Part shown: piece after piece, positions 38,001 through 46,874 of the stretch
Position numbering within the stretch: position 1 is the first letter of the stretch
How the letters are laid out: each line of letters opens with the position of its first letter
DNA from: Coemansia sp. RSA 922
Taxonomy: Eukaryota; Kickxellomycota; Kickxellomycetes; Kickxellales; Kickxellaceae
DNA: 64,000 bases
Reading direction: 5' to 3'
Assembly: GCA_027577415.1 (NCBI GenBank)
Contig: JANBQS010000012.1
Location: forward strand, 1 to 64,000
Made by a program: the position numbers and the translations under genes
The notes under the pieces: model-generated
The model's input: only the letters and a program-made list of their open reading frames with translations
The model's database searches: none
Told to the model about the DNA's origin: nothing

Positions 38001-39156
38001 GCTCCACGAGAAGCTGGCTGAGCTGCAGCTGGACTCGAATGGCCAGGCGGATGAAGAGCTGCCAACCACCAACGGCGCCACCGCCTCCAAGGCACCAGTT
38101 GCGCCGCCACAGGCTCCCCAGTCACGCCCCGTCCCCGTTCGGACTGCTGCTCGCCCCGTCCCTGCATCCACTACAACCCAGCGAACCGTGCGCCGCCCCC
38201 CTGTCACTGGACCTGCCGCCGCTGCGACACCAACGGCTTCCACTAGCGCTGCTTCTCGTCGTACAACATTGGGACCATCTACCACGGCCGCTGCTGCAAC
38301 TGCCCGTCGCACGACACTAGGATCGTCTTCGACCGCTGCTACACGCCCACGTGTCGCTCCAGCCACACCAACGACGCCCAGTGTCACTACTAGATCTGCC
38401 GCTCGGGCCACAGGTGCAACTCCGCTGGCAAGCAGGCCCACTACTACGAGGACTACGCCGACAAAGACCCCCGCCCCAGCCTCAGCCCCAGTGGTTGCTG
38501 CTCGCCGCGCTGTTGCTACTGCTGCTGCCGCTCCCGCTGCCCGTCCTACCACCATTCGGAGCACGCCCATGGCCAGGCCGGCCATAGCCGCTGCTACGAC
38601 CAGGCCAGCAGCTAGAGCGGCACCAACGCCAGTTACTCCCACTCGTTTGTCTGCGGTTACTGCAGCTCCTCGGGCACGCGTTGCGCCTGCCGCTGCTGTA
38701 ACAGCAACCACGCCCACTGCTCCTAAGCGTACCTCGGCACCCAGTGCTGCTGCTGCTGCCTCTCCCATTCGCTCTGTGCCGAGCGCTGCTAGCACTACAC
38801 CCACGCGTGGTGTTCCCACACGCACTGCTACGACTACGCGCACCGTGGCAGCTCGCCCTGCACCGGCAACGGCTGCGGCATCGCCTCGGCCTGTTACGCG
38901 GTCAATGTCCTCAACAGTGGGCGTCTCGTCCACTGCGTCCTCCAGGGCCAGGGCCGCAGCAGCAGCAGCTGCAAAGACCGATGAAAGTGTTCGTCCATCT
39001 GCTGCTTCGGCAGCCTCATCCAGGCCAGGCACTTCCCGGCCCAGTGCTGCACCTGGTGCTCCCGCTAGAGCCGGCATTCCAGCTCGTCCCGTCAGATCGG
39101 CGGCATCAGCAGCACCAGCTACAAAGCCCGCGCCTGCTGCTAAGACCACCAACTAA
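35074..39156 (+). CDS. Triple nucleoside-diphosphate-kinase-domain protein with long basic Ala/Thr/Pro-rich tail
   Basis: Encodes 1,360 aa. Three NDK folds: residues about 88-235 (TFAIVKPDAL), 245-390 (TLALVKPDVA) and 530-675 (TFALIKPDAY). NDP kinases move phosphate through a His in the NxxHGS motif. That His is Asp206 in domain 1 (NAVDGS), intact in domain 2 (NAVHGSDSAESA, His360) and present in altered context in domain 3 (NAVHAS, His650). A Lys-rich patch (KKKKKKPKRR) lies between domains 2 and 3. Domain 3 is followed by a long Glu/Val-rich acidic stretch and then ~340 residues of Ala/Thr/Pro/Arg repeats resembling microtubule- or DNA-binding disordered tails. Arrayed NDK domains are best known from axonemal NME7/NME8-type proteins. 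The role here is unknown. Confidence 0.75.
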   Translation: MTPIFNMFLGRSSQRPHVGVFSGPLPSSSQQSSSSSSFKPAAHLGVSLLFENINTTLRGSDIAALGPRYSDSSSATTLSKHDMGEDQSANRTFAIVKPDALTPFKYQQINALIKLNEFEITRQKLVWLDDEQAAALFPEKATAADRREWLEYITCAPCLALELAKADAPLFWQLTMGAEDPNDVGGRDSDSIRGIIATDRIRNAVDGSQEPEDAVKQLRLAFSDAIPALPYDDFLMQRADDAHCTLALVKPDVAQDAQAVATIIGRITARGYAIKDRVEITLSRAQASAFYAEHSGKPFFEGLVAFMSSGPTIALLLEGDDVVRGWRMMVGPTSPATARQEMPQSIRALLGDDGPRNAVHGSDSAESAQRELSFFFHPRIQAEVEEEPPTPAETAVESLSVSVSAVSVADAGSEDKKKKKKKPKRRTKRKQPVTVNADGPVSALANDTGALSDDSDEEPGPFSADSSAPITPAATHIRFDQLMAEPTSDVADAAEPTSVITSTVEQTSDVVDVVEPSSDVANVVELAVAADPAHERTFALIKPDAYPRYHKQIVKHIVERGLSVVAQEEVQLTAAVAGHIYAEMSAFPTFTRLIDFVTSGPALALVLEGPNAVAVLRGLAGPTNPKSAKFEAPNSLRAKYGQDAQMNAVHASKDLREACRSIDAVFYGLLGGDFRILQPTDDPLATIAEPQQPASLALLADEAEVEDEAEVEAEVEVEVETQVEAVAEPEYEAMAEADVKVEAVAELPEEQLPTSVNTAAPTDESNLVSQMETLAVAEACVDEPIEERLQDSVEEPAEEPKEESAEEQQEEPKEELVDDEPKENHLEEIEADVSDAKSIETGASTDVDVAPDQLVVPLTPPQTKTPAGEKVHPLGNRLASSPFLKADRQLSTDSPLAPKRVGRIKSPFLSDGRDDPAVFAPPAIAAATAAAATPEPSLANGGGGHEHAVSEAIAEPEAEPEVDTDIQPEQEKESAQLHEKLAELQLDSNGQADEELPTTNGATASKAPVAPPQAPQSRPVPVRTAARPVPASTTTQRTVRRPPVTGPAAAATPTASTSAASRRTTLGPSTTAAAATARRTTLGSSSTAATRPRVAPATPTTPSVTTRSAARATGATPLASRPTTTRTTPTKTPAPASAPVVAARRAVATAAAAPAARPTTIRSTPMARPAIAAATTRPAARAAPTPVTPTRLSAVTAAPRARVAPAAAVTATTPTAPKRTSAPSAAAAASPIRSVPSAASTTPTRGVPTRTATTTRTVAARPAPATAAASPRPVTRSMSSTVGVSSTASSRARAAAAAAAKTDESVRPSAASAASSRPGTSRPSAAPGAPARAGIPARPVRSAASAAPATKPAPAAKTTN

Positions 39157-39321
39157 GAACAACGCAGATCTAGTCATGTGGCTTACCACTACTTTTGTGT
39201 ACACGTGCGGCGTGGGACGCGGGGTGTGGGTTAATTGGCAGCTCAAGCTTCGGGTTGTAGCAACTTTTACCTTTTCCTTCTTAGCATTTAACCTTTTTCA
39301 ATTCATTTTTACTTCTAGCTA

Positions 39322-40245
39322 ATGCCGTTTGACCCTACGTTATGCGGAGAGGTGCCGTCGTCGCAAAACACCATCCTCACGGCGCTGCTCTGCGTGGGCA
39401 CCTTTCTCTCGTATCTCCCTCAGCACCTAAAGATCCTTAAGCGTCGGTCCAGCGATGGCATCAGCCCTTACTTTATCCTGCTCGGCACGGTGGGCGCGGG
39501 GTCCAACATCACAAATATCATATTGCTGCAGTTTATAGCTCTACAGTGCTGCACAGTGCAAACATACGGCACCTGTGTGGCCAGTTTGCTGGGCATCTTT
39601 CAGGTCGTCATCCAGGGCACAATGTTCTACATCACGTTTATCTTGTACATGTCGTTCTTCCCAGAGCAAAACAAATACGAGGAGCTTGCTGACGGCGCTG
39701 AGGCAGAGGGTGACTCTGAGTCTAGACCGCTCCTGCTGCCTCGGAGCAGCGGCAGCAACAGAGGACCGCCCAGCGTAGAGTGGCAGACGGCAATGTGGGT
39801 TGCTGGAGCAGTGGTGTTGCATGCCGGAATCTGCGTGCTTATGAGTGTTTTGCTAGTGGCATTGGTTGGGCCTTACGCGGCGCCAACGCGGACGTGGGCC
39901 AGTCTTCTGGGCCTGTTCAGCTTGTGCCTGACATGCCTGCAATTCTTCCCCCAGATCATCAAGACATGGCGGTCTGGCAGCGTCGGCGCCCTTAGCATTC
40001 CAATGATGCTGATGCAAACGCCCGGCGGCTTTGTGTTTGCCTACTCCATTGCCATTCGCCCGGGCGTCAACTGGTCTAGCTGGATCTCGACGTTTGTGGC
40101 GGCCACTTTGCAGTGCGTGTTGCTGGTTATATGCTTGTCGTTTGAGGCCCAAGCCAAGAGCCAGCGCGCTTTAGACGCAACAGTCCCTGTGGTAGCTGAC
40201 GCAGAGGCTTCAGAGGCTCAAGCCAGCGAGAATACCAGCACGTGA
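39322..40245 (+). CDS. PQ-loop repeat membrane protein
   Basis: Encodes 307 aa with about seven TM segments and two PQ-loop motifs: LPQHLKILKRRSSDGIS (about residues 31-47) and FPQIIKTWRSGSVGALS (about 211-227). A polar, acidic linker (about 118-155) separates the two halves, giving the 3+1+3 layout of SWEET/PQ-loop proteins. Relatives include vacuolar cationic amino-acid exporters and lysosomal cystinosin; substrate is not predictable here. A ttctag acceptor-like sequence lies 3 nt before the ATG, so the 5' UTR may be spliced. Confidence 0.8.
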   Translation: MPFDPTLCGEVPSSQNTILTALLCVGTFLSYLPQHLKILKRRSSDGISPYFILLGTVGAGSNITNIILLQFIALQCCTVQTYGTCVASLLGIFQVVIQGTMFYITFILYMSFFPEQNKYEELADGAEAEGDSESRPLLLPRSSGSNRGPPSVEWQTAMWVAGAVVLHAGICVLMSVLLVALVGPYAAPTRTWASLLGLFSLCLTCLQFFPQIIKTWRSGSVGALSIPMMLMQTPGGFVFAYSIAIRPGVNWSSWISTFVAATLQCVLLVICLSFEAQAKSQRALDATVPVVADAEASEAQASENTST

Positions 40246-40366
40246 TATTACTCCCCTGTATGCGTGGAAAGAAAAATTCTCTGCCTCTGCTTTCTTCCCT
40301 CTTTTGCAAGCTTATATTTTTTTTACACCATATATTCTAATCAAATTTATCATTCATAATGCTTCA

Positions 40367-43300
40367 ATGTGGTCGCTTTGGATACTACGAATCGCTGCCT
40401 GGAGCCTCTTGTTAATCGCCCTTACATTGGGCGCAGAGACTGGCTCCGGCTCCGGCCTTAGCGCCGTGCATGAGGTGGTAGGCTCAGCTGGGTTTCTCGC
40501 GGATATGAGGCGCAGCAATGAAGCAGACAGTGACCACCGCAGGATAATGACGCCCGAATTCCGACGCTTTTGCATAACTGCGCGAGAGCACACCCTGTGT
40601 TGCATGGCATACCTGTTCCTGTTCGTGTGCTCGTATGTGGCAGCAAGGCGGGCGTGTCTACGAGTTCCACACAGTGTAAATACAAAATTATTATCGCTAA
40701 CAAGCGACAAGAGCGAGGGGTCGACGAGGAGCAAGCGGCGACAGTCAGCGCGGTACCTAGTGGCTCCGTACTCAAGGGCTTTCCGATCGCGGCAGATATC
40801 TCTACTCATATGCGCAGTGGGGCTGACATCGGCCGGCATGACCGGGGTTTTGGTAGCGGCGACAGTAGCACTGGCAAATGCAATGGAGCACGGCGACCCG
40901 CAAGCGCTGGGATCATGGCGCACGTGGCTGTTGCCGTCGACGCTGCTTAACCCGGGCGACGGGCACGGCGTGGCAATGGCAATGGCAATGGGCGGAGCGC
41001 ATGTGGCACACGACTTTCCTCCTGTGCTACGGCGTCTGTGGGTGTATCAATCGGTAGTGTCAGTGGCCACAGCCGCCTTCCTGCTTCCAGTAGGTCTCCT
41101 GTTTGAGCGCACGTCTCGCAGCGCAGCGGCTGGGCCTCGACTCGGAGTAGCGCTGCTGCGGTGGATACTGCTGGCTGTCTCAGTAGTCGCAGTGTGGGAG
41201 GTGGCCAGTCAGCGGAGCGAGTACCTGCGGGCGCTGGGATTCTACCGAGTGCTGTCACACGGCGGAGCCACGGCGAGGTATTCGATATACCAGGCAGCAA
41301 GCTTATTTGGCGCTCTTCCAGCCGTACTCGCAGTTGTGCCGCGGGGGACATGGGCGCTGTTCAGCTGGCTGCGGAGCAGCGTTGGACAAAAGCATGAGAT
41401 TGCTCACATTGCTCGAGCGCGGTATGCCCAACTCAAAACAGAGCAGCAGCACATTGAGGCCAGGCTTCAGCGAGCCATTGGGTCATGGAAGTGGGAGCGT
41501 ATACAGGGTGCCGATGACGCCTGGGTGATTGACAGCTGTAGCGACGACGACGACGATGGCAATCGAAGAAAACCTCAAAGCCCAGACCCCAGCGAGTCCA
41601 TGCGCAGTAGCAGTACCGCCACCGCCGCCCGGCTTCCACCCGCTCACCCAGGACTAGCACACTCTACAAGCGTCACTGGTCTTCGCCAGTCAGCTAGAAT
41701 CAGCTCCATGCGAGGACCGAGACGGCGGCTTCGTCCATCGCCAGAGCCGAGTGCATCGTCGTCGAGTTTGATCTCTTATCTCTCGGATGAGCTATGCTCA
41801 AGCGACGACAGCCACGTCGACATAAGCATTGGGCGGGCAGCACGCGCCGCACAGGCTAGGCGCCAGCGTGAGCGTGAGGGCGAGATGCAGCGACTGTCGC
41901 GTCAGATCAAAAAGTACCATGCCCAGATCTTGTTTGTGCGAGCAGAGCTGAGCCGCATGAACTGGAGTGATCTTGGCGATCTAAGCGACCAAGCTGCCGA
42001 AGGTAAGGCCAACAGTCGCAGAGTGCTCGTGGCGTTGGCGAGTGGTGCGTCGTCCGTGCTAGTGCTTGTGGCAGCATCACTGTGCTGGCTGCTGGTAGTG
42101 CTCCAGGTGGGACGTGGCGCGCTCAGTGCTATTTTCGTTGGTGAGCCTGGTTTAACCCACGGCTCTTCGCACTTTGTGCCCACGCAGGTGGCGGTGTCGC
42201 CGCTGGTATCGGCATGCCAAGTGGTTGCGGCAATGTCACTATTTATCGTGGTTATGTTTGGAGTTGTGTCGGTTGGGCCGACAGACCCGATGCAACTACT
42301 GAGCGCATCATGGTTTGGCAGCGTGCTATTGCTGCCTCGCGCTTGGCAGTGGCGATGGATGGGACAAGCTCTGTTGGGCAGCGATGTGCTGGCTGCAGTG
42401 GATCCCCGGCCTGGAATGGCTCGGCTGAGCGAGGCAGAGTCAGGAACTGGGCCAGTAAGTGGCAACATGGCGCGAGTGTTCTTTTCGTCCAGCGCTGATC
42501 TCACCAGCTACTACCGCGAGCTGCAGCGCCAGCCACTGGCAGCGGTGTTGCCCACAGCACCAACAGCGCTGCAGGGCGGCGGGACTCTGCCTGAGAGCTT
42601 GTTCCTGGCGCGAGGGTGGGGGCGACGCGTGTTTCTGCTGTGGGGCACACGCGGAGCACGGCCCGTGTCGACTCAGCGACTGCTAGCCTATGCCTGGCTG
42701 GTATGCGGCCTGGCGATGACGTGGCCAAGTGTTTTGCGTACTGCTGGCCTGATCTCCGAGCGAGCCTATGTGTTGCCTGTCACCGCCTTGGTTCAGCCGT
42801 TGTGGCCACCGCTCGAGCATGGTACCACCGAGGACATTGACCACCAGCCGCTGCTGGTTCTCCAGCCAGATGCTATGGATCCGGTGATGCTGTCGAGCAC
42901 TATGTGGACGCAGGCTGCCAACGACAAGGTCTGCCCTGTGCCAAGCGACGTTGCCCCGGTTTTTGGCTTTGTTCTTGGCCCCGATACGTGCGACGCTGGC
43001 GCAGTTTCTGGTTGCTGGCACAACTCCACCGCTAGCAATGTGCCTGAGGTTCTCACCGATGTCTCTGGCATGAATCTTGAGACGAACAATAGCAGCGCCT
43101 CTGGCATGCCAGGGCAACGAGTGTCGCGACGGGTGCTTTTAGACTCGCTGGTGGCAGATACGTTGCCTCGGGTGCTGGTGCGATGGGCAGTGGCCGGGAC
43201 TGCGCATTTGTCGCCACATGCATCAGTAGTGCTGAGCTATGCTGTGTGGTGGACCTTCCCCGACTGGATCGTACCAGTGTCGGTGGCCGCCGTTGATCTT

Positions 43301-44347
43301 CAACTGGGGTATGCTCCACCCGCCCCGCTGCCCGCGTCAGACCTCCTACTCTCATTTGGTGCTTCCTCGGCGCACTCGGAGTGGTATGCCATGCTACGCA
43401 GACTGGAGCGCCACCGCTCTTGGCTGCCTCAGGCCGACGATGGTACGCCGCTCGTACTCCTGCCAGCGATCTCGTCTCAGTCTTTGTCGTCGAATACGCT
43501 AAAGTCGCCAGTGCCTTTGCCAGTACTCAGTAGATGGTCGAAGCTCAACAGTGCGATCTGGCGATTCGTTTGTGCTTTGGCGGCGCACTTGTACTCTGCC
43601 TGTGCGGATCTCTTGCAACGGCTCTGGATAATAGTGCAGCTGAGTGCCAATGCCATATGCAAAGTGGTTGGGCAATGGATTCAGGGTACAGCTGTTGAAG
43701 CTGCGTTGTTTGCTGGTGCTCATCATGCTTCTAGCGTCGCACGGGCGTGTATGAGTGTAGTTCAACCTGCATGGCGGAACTTCTCGCTTGTGTCTGCCTG
43801 GATCAACGATAGCCTGAACTTTGCCTTGCTTCTAGCAACGTCGGCAGGCCATGGCAAAATGCGCGCCCCAGTGCCATTGACTCGTGCTGCTGGGTCGCTG
43901 GCAAACCTGGGCATTGCTACCACTGTGCCCTCCGTGCTCTTGCCCGAGTACTGGTCTGCTGTCATTACTCGTGGTGGGCCGGCGATGCAGCGTCTACGTC
44001 CGCAATTGTGGCCTCACGTCTATGCCGAGCAGCAGCATCCGAGCCTCAGCTCCTATGTCTACGACCTTGTCCCTCAGCCGCTACCACAACACCAGCAACG
44101 TACACTGGCACTTGATGACGTCGCCGTTAGCGCTAGTCTACTTCCGCCTGTACTGCTCGTGGCTGAGCCTGTCACATCCAGGCCAGAAAATTTGGACAGC
44201 ACTCCGGCCTCCCACGTGGCCCACGAAGCGCGCCAGGCCTGGACAGCTTTGGACTGGCTGCTGGCCGCCTATCGTGTTGTGCTGGGCCTCTTGGCTTGCA
44301 GGGCCGTCTTTGGACCATCGCGTTCCTCGTCGATTTTCCTGCTCTAA
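40367..44347 (+). CDS. Large multi-pass membrane protein, LMBR1-like
   Basis: Encodes 1,326 aa from the ATG at 40367; the frame is open further upstream without an ATG. It starts with a hydrophobic signal-like segment (WSLWILRIAAWSLLLIAL). At least eight more hydrophobic segments follow. A set around residues 155-345, with LWVYQSVVSVATAAFLLP and then a YSIYQAASLF...VPRGTW helix, resembles the LMBR1 domain. A coiled-coil/low-complexity cytosolic loop (about 360-560) is bracketed by KTEQQHIEARLQR and FVRAELSRMNW, again as in LMBR1/LMBD2 proteins. The ~600 C-terminal residues, with several Asn-glycosylation sequons and few clear TMs, are not part of that family as known to me. LMBR1 proteins act in endosomal or lysosomal trafficking and signalling. 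Family placement is tentative. Confidence 0.5.
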   Translation: MWSLWILRIAAWSLLLIALTLGAETGSGSGLSAVHEVVGSAGFLADMRRSNEADSDHRRIMTPEFRRFCITAREHTLCCMAYLFLFVCSYVAARRACLRVPHSVNTKLLSLTSDKSEGSTRSKRRQSARYLVAPYSRAFRSRQISLLICAVGLTSAGMTGVLVAATVALANAMEHGDPQALGSWRTWLLPSTLLNPGDGHGVAMAMAMGGAHVAHDFPPVLRRLWVYQSVVSVATAAFLLPVGLLFERTSRSAAAGPRLGVALLRWILLAVSVVAVWEVASQRSEYLRALGFYRVLSHGGATARYSIYQAASLFGALPAVLAVVPRGTWALFSWLRSSVGQKHEIAHIARARYAQLKTEQQHIEARLQRAIGSWKWERIQGADDAWVIDSCSDDDDDGNRRKPQSPDPSESMRSSSTATAARLPPAHPGLAHSTSVTGLRQSARISSMRGPRRRLRPSPEPSASSSSLISYLSDELCSSDDSHVDISIGRAARAAQARRQREREGEMQRLSRQIKKYHAQILFVRAELSRMNWSDLGDLSDQAAEGKANSRRVLVALASGASSVLVLVAASLCWLLVVLQVGRGALSAIFVGEPGLTHGSSHFVPTQVAVSPLVSACQVVAAMSLFIVVMFGVVSVGPTDPMQLLSASWFGSVLLLPRAWQWRWMGQALLGSDVLAAVDPRPGMARLSEAESGTGPVSGNMARVFFSSSADLTSYYRELQRQPLAAVLPTAPTALQGGGTLPESLFLARGWGRRVFLLWGTRGARPVSTQRLLAYAWLVCGLAMTWPSVLRTAGLISERAYVLPVTALVQPLWPPLEHGTTEDIDHQPLLVLQPDAMDPVMLSSTMWTQAANDKVCPVPSDVAPVFGFVLGPDTCDAGAVSGCWHNSTASNVPEVLTDVSGMNLETNNSSASGMPGQRVSRRVLLDSLVADTLPRVLVRWAVAGTAHLSPHASVVLSYAVWWTFPDWIVPVSVAAVDLQLGYAPPAPLPASDLLLSFGASSAHSEWYAMLRRLERHRSWLPQADDGTPLVLLPAISSQSLSSNTLKSPVPLPVLSRWSKLNSAIWRFVCALAAHLYSACADLLQRLWIIVQLSANAICKVVGQWIQGTAVEAALFAGAHHASSVARACMSVVQPAWRNFSLVSAWINDSLNFALLLATSAGHGKMRAPVPLTRAAGSLANLGIATTVPSVLLPEYWSAVITRGGPAMQRLRPQLWPHVYAEQQHPSLSSYVYDLVPQPLPQHQQRTLALDDVAVSASLLPPVLLVAEPVTSRPENLDSTPASHVAHEARQAWTALDWLLAAYRVVLGLLACRAVFGPSRSSSIFLL

Positions 44348-44507
44348 AGGCTTGATTGACAAGGGCTTGGCACTCTCTCTTTCGTTTCCCCTTCCTGAAC
44401 TTTTTTAATTTGAAATGTCTTGTAAATGAATTAGCGCCTTTGACTCAACTCTCTCACACTAATTTGCCCTTTTATTTTGGCCCGCGAATTCGACGAAAAG
44501 CGAGTAT

Positions 44508-46619
44508 ATGAACGCTGCTACTGTTACCGCTTCCATAGTCACAGTCACGAGCACCAGCGCTCTGGCTCTACCGCGCCTTGAGCAGATGCTGGCTGCCGTC
44601 GTCAGCACCACTGCCACCGCTGTGCTGAGGCCTGTGATGGCAACAGCTGTTCCTGGCGGCTCCACAGAGCCTCCGCCCGAGGAAGAGGAGAAGGCATCGT
44701 CGCAGGCTCTGCTTATTCTGGTATCGCTGCTCATTGCTGCCCTGCTCACCTCGTACTACTTGCAGCGATGGCGCATCCGCACTGTGCACGAGACTGTGCT
44801 CTCGATATTCGCCGGAATGGTTGTAGGCCTGGTTCTCCGCTTCAACTCGGGCTCCTACATCCAGCGCATGGTGACCTTTGACCACACCATCTTCTTCAAC
44901 ATGCTGCTGCCGCCTATCATCCTTAATTGCGGCTACAACTTGCAAAAGACCTCTATTGCCCGCAACATCCCCTCCGTATTGACCTTTGCCTTTATCGGCA
45001 CCGTTATCAGTGCTGTCGTCATTGGCATCCTCGTACAGATCTACTCCTTCACGGGCATTGAGAGCATTGGCTTCTCTTTGCTTGACTCGCTGATACTCGG
45101 GACTATCCTGTCCGCCACTGACCCAGTCACTATCTTGGCTGTCTTTGAACAACTGCGTGTCGATCCAAAGCTGTTCTCCATCATCTTTGGCGAGACTGTC
45201 TTTAACGACGCTGTCGCCATTGTGTTGTTTGTGACCCTGAGCAACTTGCGCGCATCTGGACGCGACTTTACACTAGCCGCGCTCCCGAGCATGCTGAGAT
45301 CCTTCATGTTTGTATTTTCGGCCTCGCTGCTGGTCGGCGTGGCGATGGGTGTCTTCATGGCCCTTTTGTGCAAACACGCTCGCCTCTACGAGTACCCGTC
45401 TATTGAGGCCTCGCTCGTGCTGTTGCTAGCGTACCAGGCCTATCTCTTCTCTAATGCGATCGAATTGTCGGGCATCGTGTCCCTTTTGTTCTGTGCAGCC
45501 ACCATGCGCCAGTACGCCTATCGCTCGCTGTCTATCAAGAGCAAGCGCGCCACTCGCTACCTCTTCCACTTGCTCTCGGGCCTGGCAGAGAATTTTGTCT
45601 TTATCTACCTAGGCATCTCGCTATTCACATCCGAGGACGTGCTGTTCCGGCCCGTGTTTATCATATTTGTCATGATTTCGACTTGCATTTCGCGGTACTC
45701 GGCCATATTTCCTCTATCGCGCTTACTCAATGCCATTTTCAAGTACCGCCATCCGTCCGCACCATCGTCTGCCCAGCCAGTTACGCACGAAGAGCAGACT
45801 ATGCTGTTCTGGGCTGGTCTTCGCGGTGCCGTCGCCGTTGCTCTGGCTAGCGAGGTGTCCGGGACTACTGGTCCGCTCTTGCGCACAACCGTGCTGTGCG
45901 TGGTTGTTCTCAGCGTAACTATATTTGGTGGCACTACTCCGCAGGTCGTACACCAGCTCGGTATTAGGACAGGCGTTCCGCAGCCGGACTCTTCAGACGA
46001 AGATGATGACGATCAGGATGACGATGATCGTGATGTAGCTGCTAGCGACTCTGCGATAATCGACTTGCCAACTCGCGACAGTGAGGCGTACTGGCCAAAC
46101 GCTCTGTCTCCAGGCATTGCCGCCCGAATGGCTGGCGATCATTCGCCAGACGCTCCGGTATCTGACCATATTCCAATGAGCCGCATTTCGTCTTCGTGGA
46201 GCCAGTCTGGCGACTCGTGGATAGCTCGTATCAAAACCAGCTACCACTCATTCGATCGCTCGCTCATCTACGACCTCGACAGGAACTACATCCAGCCGCT
46301 GCTGACTCGTAGTCGCGAGTCTCGTCCTCCCTTGGGACTTATTCGCGGTGGTCGCAACCATGAGGTTACAGCCAGCAGCGACAATCTTTCAGGGGCTGGT
46401 CGTTCACATGCACGCGGTCCAAGGAGATCGCCGCCAATCCGCCACGCTTATTCGAGCTCGGATTTAGCAGAGGACGCAGACTTGGGAAGCAGTTCGTGGC
46501 CTAGCAACTATCCAGCCGAAACCGACCTTGGCAGCAACTGGGCCTCGAGCGCATCTGACATGGGCAGCCCTAGTCGGCCGTCGCGCACTCATCAACCGCT
46601 ACTGAAGAAGAGCACCTAA
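44508..46619 (+). CDS. NHX1: Na+(K+)/H+ exchanger, endosomal NHX1/NHE6-like (CPA1)
   Basis: Encodes 703 aa with 11-12 TM helices in residues about 65-485. Key transport motifs: MLLPPIILNCGY (TM3 region), the unwound-helix ATDPVT segment, GETVFNDAVAIVLF (the acidic ND site that binds the cation) and GLRGAVAVALA. The cytosolic C-terminus (about 490-703) starts with an Asp-rich run (DEDDDDQDDDD) and is Ser-rich, with likely phosphorylation sites. Yeast Nhx1 and animal NHE6/9 regulate late endosome or TGN pH and vesicle traffic; the sequence fits that group better than plasma-membrane NHA-type antiporters. Confidence 0.9.
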   Translation: MNAATVTASIVTVTSTSALALPRLEQMLAAVVSTTATAVLRPVMATAVPGGSTEPPPEEEEKASSQALLILVSLLIAALLTSYYLQRWRIRTVHETVLSIFAGMVVGLVLRFNSGSYIQRMVTFDHTIFFNMLLPPIILNCGYNLQKTSIARNIPSVLTFAFIGTVISAVVIGILVQIYSFTGIESIGFSLLDSLILGTILSATDPVTILAVFEQLRVDPKLFSIIFGETVFNDAVAIVLFVTLSNLRASGRDFTLAALPSMLRSFMFVFSASLLVGVAMGVFMALLCKHARLYEYPSIEASLVLLLAYQAYLFSNAIELSGIVSLLFCAATMRQYAYRSLSIKSKRATRYLFHLLSGLAENFVFIYLGISLFTSEDVLFRPVFIIFVMISTCISRYSAIFPLSRLLNAIFKYRHPSAPSSAQPVTHEEQTMLFWAGLRGAVAVALASEVSGTTGPLLRTTVLCVVVLSVTIFGGTTPQVVHQLGIRTGVPQPDSSDEDDDDQDDDDRDVAASDSAIIDLPTRDSEAYWPNALSPGIAARMAGDHSPDAPVSDHIPMSRISSSWSQSGDSWIARIKTSYHSFDRSLIYDLDRNYIQPLLTRSRESRPPLGLIRGGRNHEVTASSDNLSGAGRSHARGPRRSPPIRHAYSSSDLAEDADLGSSSWPSNYPAETDLGSNWASSASDMGSPSRPSRTHQPLLKKST

Positions 46620-46874
46620 GGACACTCATAGCAATCCTTTATGAGACTGCATATCGGGCATGCATGTCAAATGCAACTATCAATAGCCAATCTGAATATC
46701 CCATCCACAAGAAAGCAGGTTTTTGTTTGAGAGAAAAAAAACATTCATATGATAAAGAGAAAAAAACGAGAAGAAAAAAGACTAGAGACTATGAAAGCAA
46801 CAAGCCAGAGATTAAGTGGGCCAGTTAGACAAGGGAGAAAGGGGGAGGGGAAAGCGCAATAATTAAGGTATAAC

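Noticed and set aside
37998..39152. 384-codon antisense frame under the NDPK-like tail
   Set aside because: The Ala/Gly/Val-rich composition is what the reverse of an Ala/Thr/Pro/Arg coding repeat gives; no domain and no independent signals.
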